Shown here one piece after another: positions 9,350 through 16,928 of a DNA stretch of 64,000 nt. Location: NCBI GenBank assembly GCA_900315075.1, contig OMXV01000001.1:250275-314274 (forward strand), given 5' to 3'. Made by a program: the position numbers and the translations under genes. The notes beneath the pieces are model-generated. The model worked only from the letters and a program-made list of their open reading frames with translations. It was not told the origin of the DNA and searched no databases. The stretch comes from an uncultured Prevotellaceae bacterium. GTDB taxonomy: Bacteria; Bacteroidota; Bacteroidia; Bacteroidales; Bacteroidaceae. Each line of letters opens with the position of its first letter. Positions within the stretch are counted from its first letter, which is position 1.

Positions 9350-9599
9350 GATTCAGGAGTTCATTCGAGGAGTTAGGAGTTCCTTTTCGGGAGTTCAGGA
9401 GTTCAGACAATACCACTTTTAGGAGTATGGGAGTTCCTTTTCGGAAGTATGCGAGTTTAGGAGTTACAGGAGTTTAGACAAAACCATTTTGGTGAGTAGA
9501 CGAGAGCAGTGGTGGTATTCTCTCACCTCTTACTTCTCACCTCTTAACCCTAGGTTACTTCTAACTCCTAACTTCTAACTCCTAACTAAATATGAACTT
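9350..9599. repeat. Intergenic repeat right arm with GGAGTT and GAGGTGAG units
   Basis: Positions 9355-9480 are degenerate 'GGAGTT' units, including GGAGTTACAGGAGTTTAGACA, nearly the sequence just before aroB (20149-20167). Positions 9475-9590 are the inverse complement of 72-175, including the 'CAGTGGTGGTATTC' block. No open reading frame or promoter is convincing here. Confidence 0.75.
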
Positions 9600-10820
9600 C
9601 TAACTAAATACAGCTGTCAGCTCGCAGATTTTGACGATTACCTGCATGGCTTTTTCCAAGACCTGGATGGAGACGAACTCGAATGGTCCGTGGAAATTGA
9701 CACCACCGGCAAAGATATTGGGACATGGCAGACCTTTGAACGACAGTTGGGCGCCATCTGTACCACCACGGATGGGCTGAACACGCGGTTTGACATCACA
9801 CTGCTGCATGGCTTCGAGCACGAGGTCAACGACATGCTTGCAGGGGTCGATCTGCTCCTTCATGTTGTAATACTGGTCGTTGAGCGCAAGTTCGCAGGTA
9901 CCCTCACCGTATTTTTCATTGATTCTATCAGCACACTGTCGGATAAAAGCCTTCCGAGCCTCGAATTTCTCCCTGTCGTGGTCGCGGATGATATATGCCA
10001 TCTGTGCTTTTTCGATATTGGAGTTGATACCCAACAGATGATAGAAACCCTCATAGCCCTCGGTAGTCTCCGGCGTCTCCTTTTGTGGCAATAAAGTAGC
10101 AAATTCCGCTGCCAACCGGTTGGCATTGAGCATTTTCCCCTTGGCATATCCCGGGTGCACACTCACACCATGAAGTGTGATTTTGGCAGACGCGGCATTG
10201 AAATTCTCATACTCCAGTTCACCGAGGTCACCACCATCGATAGTATATGCCCACTTGCATCCGAACTTCTCCACATCGAAATGATGTGCTCCCATTCCTA
10301 TCTCTTCGTCGGGATTGAAAGCCACCCTGATATCACCATGCTTGATTTCAGGATGGTCTCTGAGATAGCACATCGCCTGCACGATTTCGGCTATTCCGGC
10401 CTTATCGTCGGCACCAAGCAGTGTGGTACCGTCGGTGACGATGATATCCTCACCCACATGATGCAGCAGTTCGGGGAATTTCACTGGCGACGAGACGATG
10501 CCTTCAGAGAGCACGATATCCTTACCGTCGTACTCCTTGATAATTCTTGGCTTGACATCTGCCCCACTGCAGTCGGGACTGGTATCATAGTGTGATATAA
10601 ACCCGATGGTGGGTATTTCACTGTCGGTATTGGCCTTGAGCGTGGCATAGATGTATCCATTTGCGTCCATCTCGACATCAGCGAGTCCTTCTTTCTGCAG
10701 TTCCTCCTTCAGATATTGTGCAAAGACCAACTGTTTGGAGGTGCTGGGGACAGTCTGTGACTCTTCGCTCGACTGTGTGTCGAACTTCGTATAATTGATA
10801 AATCTTTCGGTGAGGTTCAT
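9600..10820 (-). CDS. pepT: Peptidase T (tripeptidase)
   Basis: The 406-residue M20 metallopeptidase cleaves tripeptides in the cytoplasm. Zinc-ligand motifs are intact: 'ISHYDTS' (His77, Asp79), 'LGADDKAG' (~135-142), '[13 protein letters not shown]' (general base and ligand Glu, ~169-181) and '[18 protein letters not shown]' near the C-terminus, the family signature. Length fits PepT. It is the last gene of a minus-strand run and starts 31 bp after the DUF5606 gene. Confidence 0.95.
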   Translation of the reverse strand: MNLTERFINYTKFDTQSSEESQTVPSTSKQLVFAQYLKEELQKEGLADVEMDANGYIYATLKANTDSEIPTIGFISHYDTSPDCSGADVKPRIIKEYDGKDIVLSEGIVSSPVKFPELLHHVGEDIIVTDGTTLLGADDKAGIAEIVQAMCYLRDHPEIKHGDIRVAFNPDEEIGMGAHHFDVEKFGCKWAYTIDGGDLGELEYENFNAASAKITLHGVSVHPGYAKGKMLNANRLAAEFATLLPQKETPETTEGYEGFYHLLGINSNIEKAQMAYIIRDHDREKFEARKAFIRQCADRINEKYGEGTCELALNDQYYNMKEQIDPCKHVVDLVLEAMQQCDVKPRVQPIRGGTDGAQLSFKGLPCPNIFAGGVNFHGPFEFVSIQVLEKAMQVIVKICELTAVFS

Positions 10821-10851
10821 AGTGGGTGAAGGATTTAATAGATATAAAATG

Positions 10852-11295
10852 CTAATCTTTGATACGGTCGTCGATGTTGTCGCCCTCTGTGGGTTTCATC
10901 TCCTCTTCGAAGTCAGTAATGCCGTTCTTGACCAGGATGTTGTACCACTGGAGCAGTTTGCGGATATCGCTGTCGTGAACTCTCTCACGGTCGAAATCTG
11001 GCAGAATCTCAGCGAAATATTCTCTCAGCTCTTTTCCCGATGCCTTTTTATAGTTGAGTGCACATTCTTTTCCGTCTTCCTTTTTGAGAATATTGGCCAG
11101 GATGTTCATGAGGGGTACATCATCAGCCTCGGTGTACATGGCGATGTCTGCCAAACTTGTCACTTTGTCGGTGGCAAACACTGGCATACGTTTATGTGTT
11201 TCATCGAGTGCTTCGATGATGAGATTTGCTTTTCCTCTTGTAACCAGTTTAAACAGTCCTGGTCTTCCTGCTACTGATAAAATTGTCGTTTGCAT
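10852..11295 (-). CDS. DUF5606-family protein
   Basis: The 147-residue acidic cytoplasmic protein begins '[15 protein letters not shown]' and contains '[20 protein letters not shown]', which I recognise as the DUF5606 family found across Bacteroidota between coaE and peptidase or ATPase genes. Its function is unknown. No membrane segment or catalytic motif is visible. The family is short and complete here. Confidence 0.75.
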   Translation of the reverse strand: MQTTILSVAGRPGLFKLVTRGKANLIIEALDETHKRMPVFATDKVTSLADIAMYTEADDVPLMNILANILKKEDGKECALNYKKASGKELREYFAEILPDFDRERVHDSDIRKLLQWYNILVKNGITDFEEEMKPTEGDNIDDRIKD

Positions 11296-11658
11296 TTGAT
11301 TGATATTGATATTATTAAATTAATTAAAGTCCTTTGGCAACGAGCGTTCCAGACAAATATCTTGTTTCCTATTGTATGGATACAAATAATTTGTCAGAAG
11401 CATGGGCTCCGGACAAAAGTATTCACGTTTCAGAAAAATCACGCAAATATATGAATAAAAAGCGAACTTACCAAAAATGCGGCCTTCTTTTTAGCGATAG
11501 CAAGCAAAAAAGTGTCCCGCTTACCAATGAGCCCCCTCCATATACTCCTCACCTTCGTAGAATTTTAGCTTTTGAACATGAATAGCCATAAATGACCATG
11601 AATTTTCAGGAATTAGGGGCTTTGGTACAGGCATCACGAGAGCCTTTAGGAAGAGTCA
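11296..11658. other. 363-bp intergenic region, no supported gene
   Basis: It lies between coaE and the DUF5606 gene. Positions 11532-11562 are an inverted copy of the ACGGAGGTGAGGAGTAT repeat (one mismatch: CTTCG). An open frame at 11334-11585 has no family resemblance and runs through the repeat; I do not call it. No tRNA or riboswitch-like fold is evident. Confidence 0.6.
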
Positions 11659-12231
11659 TCATGCATATATGGATTTAAGAATGGCATTGACTTGTTTTTT
11701 TAAGGAGTGCCGGCCATCGTTGATGATTTCGAAATCGGCAAGTTTTCTCACCTGTTCCTGGTCCATCTGCTTTGCTATCCACTCTTTTGTTCGTTGCCTG
11801 TCGATGTCGTCGCGCTGCATGACCCTCCTGATGCGTGTCTCTAATGGTGCGGTGACACACACCACCCTATCAACATATTTCTGGAAGCCACAGTCGAACA
11901 AGATGGCACTCTCGAGCCATGTCATCCCCGAGTCAAGGAAATCTCTTGCCACAGCAGGATGCACGATACTATTGACCAGCAATTTGTTTTGCTCAGATGC
12001 CAGCAGAAACTTTGCCACTGCCGCCTTGTTGAGCACGCCGTCGATATATGTGTCTTCTCCGATTACTTCTGTAAGCCTACGCTTCACCTCGTCGTCGGTG
12101 GCCATCAGTCTCTTTGCCGCAGCATCGCAGTCATAGACCTCGATGCCCTCTTCATGGAGTAATTGGCATACATAGGACTTGCCGCTCCCGATTCCCCCAG
12201 TGATAGCGACTTTCAGTCTGTCATTCTGCAT
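11659..12231 (-). CDS. coaE: Dephospho-CoA kinase
   Basis: The ~190-residue kinase performs the last step of coenzyme A synthesis. The P-loop 'GGIGSGKS' is near the N-terminus, followed by 'YDCDAAAKRLM' (the conserved DaD), and 'LESAILFDCGFQKYVDRVVCV' resembles the family's Walker B/lid region. An ATG at 12240 adds three residues and is equally possible. The start overlaps the end of the upstream ybbR-like gene, consistent with cotranscription and coupling. Confidence 0.93.
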   Translation of the reverse strand: MQNDRLKVAITGGIGSGKSYVCQLLHEEGIEVYDCDAAAKRLMATDDEVKRRLTEVIGEDTYIDGVLNKAAVAKFLLASEQNKLLVNSIVHPAVARDFLDSGMTWLESAILFDCGFQKYVDRVVCVTAPLETRIRRVMQRDDIDRQRTKEWIAKQMDQEQVRKLADFEIINDGRHSLKKQVNAILKSIYA

Positions 12232-13243
12232 TTTGCACATATCCCCTTTTATCTTCCACCAGATATTTTACGTTTCCTGTAGAGAGCACAGGGTTCTTCA
12301 CAGAGGAAGGATATTGCGTGAGCTGGAGTTTCAAATATTCTGCTTTTTGTTCCCCACCAATATCCTCGTAATTGACGACCACGGTAAATTGTGAAGCATT
12401 GATATGATTTAGCAAATTAGCTCCTGTAGCGAATTTGACTTGCACAGACGACGGTAAGGTACGTAGCACTTTGTCTTCGGGCACACCAACCGCCTCAATA
12501 GGCACTTCCACTTTTCCCTCAGTGAGCACATCAGCCCTCACATCGAGTTTCACCTCACGCGGCAGACACTTCACGCCATTGATTTTCTGCAGTGGAATAG
12601 TCTTATTTACATGGTCGATTACCCCTGTGATATTAAAATACTGTGTCTTGATAGATGAGATTTGCTTCAGTTCGTCGGATGTGGCATAAATGGTTACGCT
12701 GTCAGGGGTGACAAATTTACTGACGATGAACGACCTTGCATCTGCTGAGACGGTCCCGTTCATCTCAACGGGAACTTTCTTGTAGTCTCCGTAATTATAA
12801 TAGATGTCAATTTTTTCGGGTTTTACAGTCAGCACCTGTGTAGAACTCTCCAATCTTGATTTGATGAGTTTTACCACTTCAGCGGCAGGTACGATACCAT
12901 GGCCATCACCTTTGTGATATGCTCCGAAATCTATCGTAATTGGTGTTTTACCGTCAAAAGAATAGCCCATGAGGTTGTATCCATTATCTCTTACCATCAC
13001 TCTCAATGTATCTACGCCATCGTTGATAAGCATGACATTTGGCGGTACATTGACAATCTGGACAGGCATGAGTATTTCCCTCTCCATTGGTTCTCTCAAC
13101 GAGATGGCAAGCCAGAAGATACCACTGACGGCGAAAAAGAACAAAAAGACTAAGAACTTCTTGTTTATTAATTTATACAAGAAGTTCCTAAACTTATTCT
13201 TTTTTTCGTTGTTTTCCACTTTTTTCTGATGTAAAGCGGACAT
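12221..13243 (-). CDS. ybbR: YbbR-like (CdaR family) membrane-anchored protein
   Basis: The 340-residue protein has a basic N-terminus, one membrane segment at ~29-48 ('FLVFLFFFAVSGIFWLAI') and an extracytoplasmic part of repeated YbbR-like beta domains ('REILMPVQIVNVPPNVML...', 'VPVEMNGTV', 'VEVPIEAVGVPED'). In Firmicutes CdaR regulates a diadenylate cyclase; here the genomic setting is the usual Bacteroidota yajC-ybbR-coaE order, and no cyclase is nearby. The role in this phylum is not established. Confidence 0.85.
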   Translation of the reverse strand: MSALHQKKVENNEKKNKFRNFLYKLINKKFLVFLFFFAVSGIFWLAISLREPMEREILMPVQIVNVPPNVMLINDGVDTLRVMVRDNGYNLMGYSFDGKTPITIDFGAYHKGDGHGIVPAAEVVKLIKSRLESSTQVLTVKPEKIDIYYNYGDYKKVPVEMNGTVSADARSFIVSKFVTPDSVTIYATSDELKQISSIKTQYFNITGVIDHVNKTIPLQKINGVKCLPREVKLDVRADVLTEGKVEVPIEAVGVPEDKVLRTLPSSVQVKFATGANLLNHINASQFTVVVNYEDIGGEQKAEYLKLQLTQYPSSVKNPVLSTGNVKYLVEDKRGYVQNAE

Positions 13244-13262
13244 ACACGGGGTATGTCCCTAC
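13236..13262 (+). repeat. GCGGACATAC...GTATGTC palindromic repeat, copy 1
   Basis: It contains the perfect hairpin GACATAC-ACGGG-GTATGTC. It lies just before the ybbR-like start codon, in the 52-bp gap after yajC. Other copies are at 50213-50239 and (half) at 23591-23609 inverted. Confidence 0.75.
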
Positions 13263-13295
13263 ACTGAAAATTCATGAACTTAAGAACTCATGAAC

Positions 13296-13634
13296 TTATT
13301 TCATCTGCTGGTTTTGCATGGAGATGGGGTCAGCAAAGACATAGGATCTATCGACTTCGATGACGACACCCTTGGCGATTTCCACCTCGATTTTGTTACG
13401 CTCGTTGTCGATTCTTCTTACGGTGCCATAGATGCCACCACCTGTGACCACTTTGCTTCCCTCTGTGAGAGAGTTCTGGAAATTGCGTATCTCTTTTTGT
13501 TTTTTCTGCTGCGGTCTAATCATAAATAGCCACATCACAGCGAAGATAGCTACCATCATTATAATCATGGTCATTCCGCCGCCACCTGCAGCAGGAGCAC
13601 CACCTTCAGCTTGTAATACAATTGAATTCAACAT
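13296..13634 (-). CDS. yajC: Preprotein translocase subunit YajC
   Basis: The 112-residue protein has one membrane segment ('MTMIIMMVAIFAVMWLFMIRPQQKKQKE', ~22-48) immediately followed by the basic 'RPQQKKQKE' motif that identifies YajC, then the small conserved domain 'SLTEGSKVVTGGGIYGTVRRID'. It associates with SecDF in the inner membrane. It lies in the usual nusB-yajC-ybbR-coaE order. Confidence 0.95.
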   Translation of the reverse strand: MLNSIVLQAEGGAPAAGGGGMTMIIMMVAIFAVMWLFMIRPQQKKQKEIRNFQNSLTEGSKVVTGGGIYGTVRRIDNERNKIEVEIAKGVVIEVDRSYVFADPISMQNQQMK

Positions 13635-13733
13635 TTTCTTGATATTTTATTGATTAATAAAAGAATTTTATTGGGAGTTTGGGATGGATATTTCGATGCT
13701 AGAGTCTAATGCCTGAAGCCTGAAGTCCAGAGT

Positions 13734-14684
13734 CTAAATCCTCTTCCCTCTTGGCTCGCCGATGGGCTTGAGTAGTTTTCCTGTCTCCACCAGATATCTT
13801 GCGATAGTGTCGAGCATTCCGTTGATGTATCCACCACTTTTCATGGTGCTATAGAGTTTTGCCAAGTCCACATACTCGTTGATGGTCACGCTGATAGGGA
13901 TATTGGGGAATGTCATCATCTCGGCAATGGCAATCTGCATAATAACCACGTCCATGTATGCCAGTCGTGAGAAGTCCCAGTTGCGTGATGCATCGCTCAT
14001 ATACTGCTGGTATTGGTCGGCATTGAGGATAGAAGCTCTGAAAAGTTTGCATGCGAACTCACGGTCCTCGTCGTCGTTGTACTCAGGCAGCAGTTCCTGC
14101 TTTCTGCCGTTAGACGGATCAAAGCGCTTGATGGTCTTAAGCACGAATGTATCTACCACCTCTTTGTCGTCGTTCCAATAGAGGCTTTTTTCCTCAAGTA
14201 TGGCGTCAAGGTCTTCGTTCTCCTGTATGATGGTTTTATAGAGTTTTCTCCACACCTCTCTGTCTGCTTCATAACTATCCTCTTCCGCAGCCATGTATTC
14301 TTGATAAATCTGACTATTTTCGACGAGGTTGCACATTTTGCGTACGAACTCGATGTCATCATTCCATGAAATCTTCTGTTGGTCGGCATAGTCAAGCAGC
14401 ATCTGGTTGTCTTCGAGCTGTAGAGCGAACCGATTATCTACGAATTTTCTTGGCGGCATGGGAGTACCTTCTCTTTTAGCCCTTGTCTCGCTGATATCCA
14501 CGCGGTGCCTCATCTCCTTAGAGATGGCCACAACGAGCAGCAGCAGATGGTTGTAGAGTGAATACGACTTGGAGAGGCTATAAAGCAGTTCGCCTTCAGC
14601 CTTGAGCAATTCCTTTCCTCCATTCTGATAGTATGCGTAGGTTAACTGTACGATCTTAATCCTGATCAATTCTCTATTTATCAT
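13734..14684 (-). CDS. nusB: Transcription antitermination factor NusB
   Basis: The 316-residue protein begins 'MINRELIRIKIVQLTYAYYQNG', the NusB helical start. The C-terminal half carries the NusB core with 'ANWDFSRLAYMDVVIMQIAIAEM'-type spacing ('WDFSRLAYMD...IAIAEMMTF...NEYVDLAKLYS'). Bacteroidota NusB proteins are about twice the E. coli length, as here. An upstream ATG at 14741 is rejected because it overlaps the -7 box (14739-14746). It supports rRNA antitermination with NusE/NusG. Confidence 0.9.
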   Translation of the reverse strand: MINRELIRIKIVQLTYAYYQNGGKELLKAEGELLYSLSKSYSLYNHLLLLVVAISKEMRHRVDISETRAKREGTPMPPRKFVDNRFALQLEDNQMLLDYADQQKISWNDDIEFVRKMCNLVENSQIYQEYMAAEEDSYEADREVWRKLYKTIIQENEDLDAILEEKSLYWNDDKEVVDTFVLKTIKRFDPSNGRKQELLPEYNDDEDREFACKLFRASILNADQYQQYMSDASRNWDFSRLAYMDVVIMQIAIAEMMTFPNIPISVTINEYVDLAKLYSTMKSGGYINGMLDTIARYLVETGKLLKPIGEPRGKRI

Positions 14685-14738
14685 GCGCTGTGATATGAAA
14701 AAAGTGTGTTGTGTTTTGTCTTTCGTCGTAATATGTTG

Positions 14739-14770
14739 CAAAAATAGGCATTTTTCGTTTTATATGCAAG
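14739..14770 (-). promoter_or_regulatory. Promoter of the nusB-yajC-ybbR-coaE run
   Basis: On the minus strand, CTTG (14767-14770) and TATTTTTG (14739-14746) are 20 bp apart. The leader to the nusB ATG is about 50 nt. Confidence 0.55.
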
Positions 14771-14840
14771 AAAATGTCACGTTTTATCCGTATTTTTTGA
14801 ATTTTTCAGTATTTCATTTTTAATTTTCGGAATAAATGTG

Positions 14841-14848
14841 TAATTTTG
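14841..14848 (+). promoter_or_regulatory. Probable -7 box for the rplY operon
   Basis: TAATTTTG fits the -7 consensus and lies about 95 bp before rplY; a T-rich stretch rather than TTTG occupies the -33 position, so the call is tentative. Confidence 0.4.
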
Positions 14849-14944
14849 CACCGCTTTTTTTGAAGCACACTAAGAATTACCGTGTGATGGCGAATTAAGC
14901 ACAATCAAAAATCACTTAATTTAGAGTAACACATTACAATTAAA

Positions 14945-15556
14945 ATGAAAGAAATTAACGTTAAAGGTCAACTTCGTGAGACCACAGGCAAGAAAGCCTG
15001 CAAACTTCTTCGCAAGGAGGGACTTATCCCCTGCAATCTTTATGGTGAGAAAAAGAACGAAAAAGGTCTGCCTGAGGCATTACCATTTGCCCTTGATGCC
15101 ACCGACGTTCGCAAATTGGTATTCACTCCCCACATCTATGTTGTGAACATTGAGTTGGAAGGCCAGGTACGTATTGGTGTGATTAAGGAAATCCAGTTCC
15201 ATCCCACTACCGATGCCGTTCTTCACATCGACTTCTATGAGACCAATCCCGAGAAGCCTATCACCATTGGTATTCCCGTTCACTTGGTGGGTCTTGCCCA
15301 GGGTGTTCGCGATGGTGGTCGTATGAACCTCTCCATCCGCAAGATTGAGGTTACCGCTCCCTACAAGCAGATTCCTGAGTATCTGGATGTTGACGTCACT
15401 CCACTGCGTATTGGCAAGAGCATCAAGGTTGGTCAGCTGAGCTATGAGGGTCTTGAGATTGCCACGAGCAAGGAAGTGATCGTTTGCTCTGTGAAGATGA
15501 CCCGTGCCGCCTCCAAGAATGCCACTGAGGAGACAGAGGAAGAGGCCGCCAACTAA
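14945..15556 (+). CDS. rplY: 50S ribosomal protein L25/general stress protein Ctc
   Basis: The 203-residue long-form L25 (TL5/Ctc type) has the N-terminal 5S-rRNA-binding domain ('LRKEGLIPCNLYG', ~1-95) and the C-terminal beta domain ('RDGGRMNLSIRKIEVTAPYKQIPEYLDVDV'). The Glu-rich tail is typical. It is 12 bp upstream of pth, and these two are commonly paired. Confidence 0.95.
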   Translation: MKEINVKGQLRETTGKKACKLLRKEGLIPCNLYGEKKNEKGLPEALPFALDATDVRKLVFTPHIYVVNIELEGQVRIGVIKEIQFHPTTDAVLHIDFYETNPEKPITIGIPVHLVGLAQGVRDGGRMNLSIRKIEVTAPYKQIPEYLDVDVTPLRIGKSIKVGQLSYEGLEIATSKEVIVCSVKMTRAASKNATEETEEEAAN

Positions 15557-15568
15557 TCATTTTCATCG

Positions 15569-16162
15569 ATGGACAAATTTCTCATTGTGGGTCTTGGGAA
15601 CCCGGGTGCAGAATATGCTCCTACCCGCCACAACGCAGGATACATGGTATTGGACGCCTTTGCGAAGGCGTCCAATGTTGTTTTTGCCGACCGCCGCTAT
15701 GGGTACGTCTGCGAAACGTCGCTTCGTGGTCGTAAGTTGATACTTCTGAAGCCTACGACGTATATGAACCTCAGCGGCAATGCCGTTCGCTATTGGTTGA
15801 ACAAGGAGAATATCGACGAGAGTCATCTGCTTGTGGTGGTCGATGATTTGTCGCTTCCTCTTGGTGCTCTGCGTCTGAAGGCCAGCGGCAGTGCTGGTAC
15901 GCACAATGGTCTTGGCCATATCCAGCAGTTGATTGGCCAGCAGTATCCACGTCTGCGATTAGGCATCGGCAACGACTTCCCCCGCGGTTCGCAGGTGGAT
16001 TTTGTATTGGGTGCTTTCACCGATGAGGAACAGACGGTGCTTCAACCAGTGATTGAGACAGCCGTGGAAATCATCAAGAGCTTCGTGCTCGCTGGCATCG
16101 ACATCACAATGAACCAATACAATAAGAAGAAGGTCACCTTGAAGGCAGAAGGGGAGTTATAA
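15569..16162 (+). CDS. pth: Peptidyl-tRNA hydrolase
   Basis: The 197-residue enzyme releases peptidyl-tRNA that drops off ribosomes. It shows '[24 protein letters not shown]' with the catalytic His in 'TRHNAG', '[10 protein letters not shown]', the Asp in '[10 protein letters not shown]' and '[13 protein letters not shown]'. It is complete and of family length. A TTGAAAA repeat tract begins directly after the stop. Confidence 0.97.
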   Translation: MDKFLIVGLGNPGAEYAPTRHNAGYMVLDAFAKASNVVFADRRYGYVCETSLRGRKLILLKPTTYMNLSGNAVRYWLNKENIDESHLLVVVDDLSLPLGALRLKASGSAGTHNGLGHIQQLIGQQYPRLRLGIGNDFPRGSQVDFVLGAFTDEEQTVLQPVIETAVEIIKSFVLAGIDITMNQYNKKKVTLKAEGEL

Positions 16163-16275
16163 TTGAAGATTGAAAATTGAAAATTGAAAATTGAAAATTG
16201 AAAATTATGCTTCGCATGAATATCGGCTGCACCTCAGCAATTGAAACGAGCTTCAATACATTCGGTTGGCACGAT
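16161..16275 (+). repeat. Direct repeat upstream of the S4 gene
   Basis: A run of (A)TTGAAAA units (16163-16206) is followed by ATTATGCTTCGCATGAATAT and 'CGGCTGCACCTC' (16204-16275). A second copy, about 85-90% alike, follows the S4 gene at 16721-16820. A short third copy is at 28240-28275. Confidence 0.8.
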
Positions 16276-16305
16276 ATTTGAAGATTGAAAGTAGAAGATT
16301 GAAGT

Positions 16306-16719
16306 ATGCAAGAAGCAAGAATAGACAAATGGCTTTGGGCTGCGCGTATTTTCAAGACACGCTCCATTGCTGCTGATGCCTGCAAGAACGGCCGTGTGAC
16401 CATTGCTGGAATGAATGTGAAGCCTTCCCGCCCGGTAAAGGTTGGTGAGATTGTGGACGTGAAGAAACCGCCCATCACTTACTCATTTCGTATTCTTCAG
16501 TGCATTGAGATGCGTGTGGGCGCCAAACTGGTTCCTGAGATTTACGAAAACGTAACCGACCCCAAACAATACGAAATTTTAGAGATGAGCCGCATCAGCG
16601 GTTTTGTAGACCGTGCCCGCGGCACAGGCCGCCCAACAAAAAAGGACCGCCGACAGATGGATGCCTTCGTAGAACCTGCGATGTTTGGGTTTGACGACGA
16701 CATGGAGGAGGATGATTAA
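16306..16719 (+). CDS. S4-domain RNA-binding protein (Hsp15/RqcP-like)
   Basis: The 137-residue protein starts with a canonical S4 domain ('RIDKWLWAARIFKTRSIAADACKNGRVTIAG', residues ~4-65) and ends in a basic/acidic tail ('GRPTKKDRRQMD...DDDMEEDD'). By length and domain it resembles Hsp15, which binds stalled 50S subunits carrying peptidyl-tRNA; that fits its place after pth. The gene is bracketed by two direct repeats. Confidence 0.88.
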   Translation: MQEARIDKWLWAARIFKTRSIAADACKNGRVTIAGMNVKPSRPVKVGEIVDVKKPPITYSFRILQCIEMRVGAKLVPEIYENVTDPKQYEILEMSRISGFVDRARGTGRPTKKDRRQMDAFVEPAMFGFDDDMEEDD

Positions 16720-16720
16720 T

Positions 16721-16820
16721 GATTGAAGATTGAAAATTGATGATTGAAAATTATGCTTCGCATGAATATCGGCTGCACCTCAACAATAGAAGCGAGCTTC
16801 ATTGCATTCGATTGGCATTG
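16721..16820 (+). repeat. Direct repeat downstream of the S4 gene
   Basis: This is the second copy of the element at 16161-16275: ATTGAAGATTGAAAATTG units and then ATTATGCTTCGCATGAATAT with the following 'CGGCTGCACCTC...GCGAGCTTCATT' block. Confidence 0.8.
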
Positions 16821-16870
16821 ACAATCAATGTAATACGGCTAATCACTTTTTAAAGTGGGCTCAAGAATGA

Positions 16871-16916
16871 AAAAGCCCGAATTAGACGGTTCTTTCGTCT
16901 AATTCGGGCTTTTTTG
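16871..16916. terminator. Strong bidirectional intrinsic terminator
   Basis: A perfect stem (AAAGCCCGAATTAGACG / CGTCTAATTCGGGCTTT) with a 7-nt loop ends in T6 on the plus strand and, by symmetry, in a T-run on the minus strand. It serves the S4 gene (plus) and the large barrel gene (minus) ending at 16929. Confidence 0.92.
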
Positions 16917-16928
16917 TTATATGGGACT

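Noticed and set aside
9355-9600. GGAGTT/GAGGTGAG tract as an integration site or origin
   Set aside because: No tRNA, integrase, DnaA-box cluster or dnaA/dnaN gene nearby; the same units are scattered over the window.
11334-11585. 83-codon frame in the coaE-DUF5606 gap
   Set aside because: Opposite to the operon direction, runs through a dispersed repeat, no promoter or homology.
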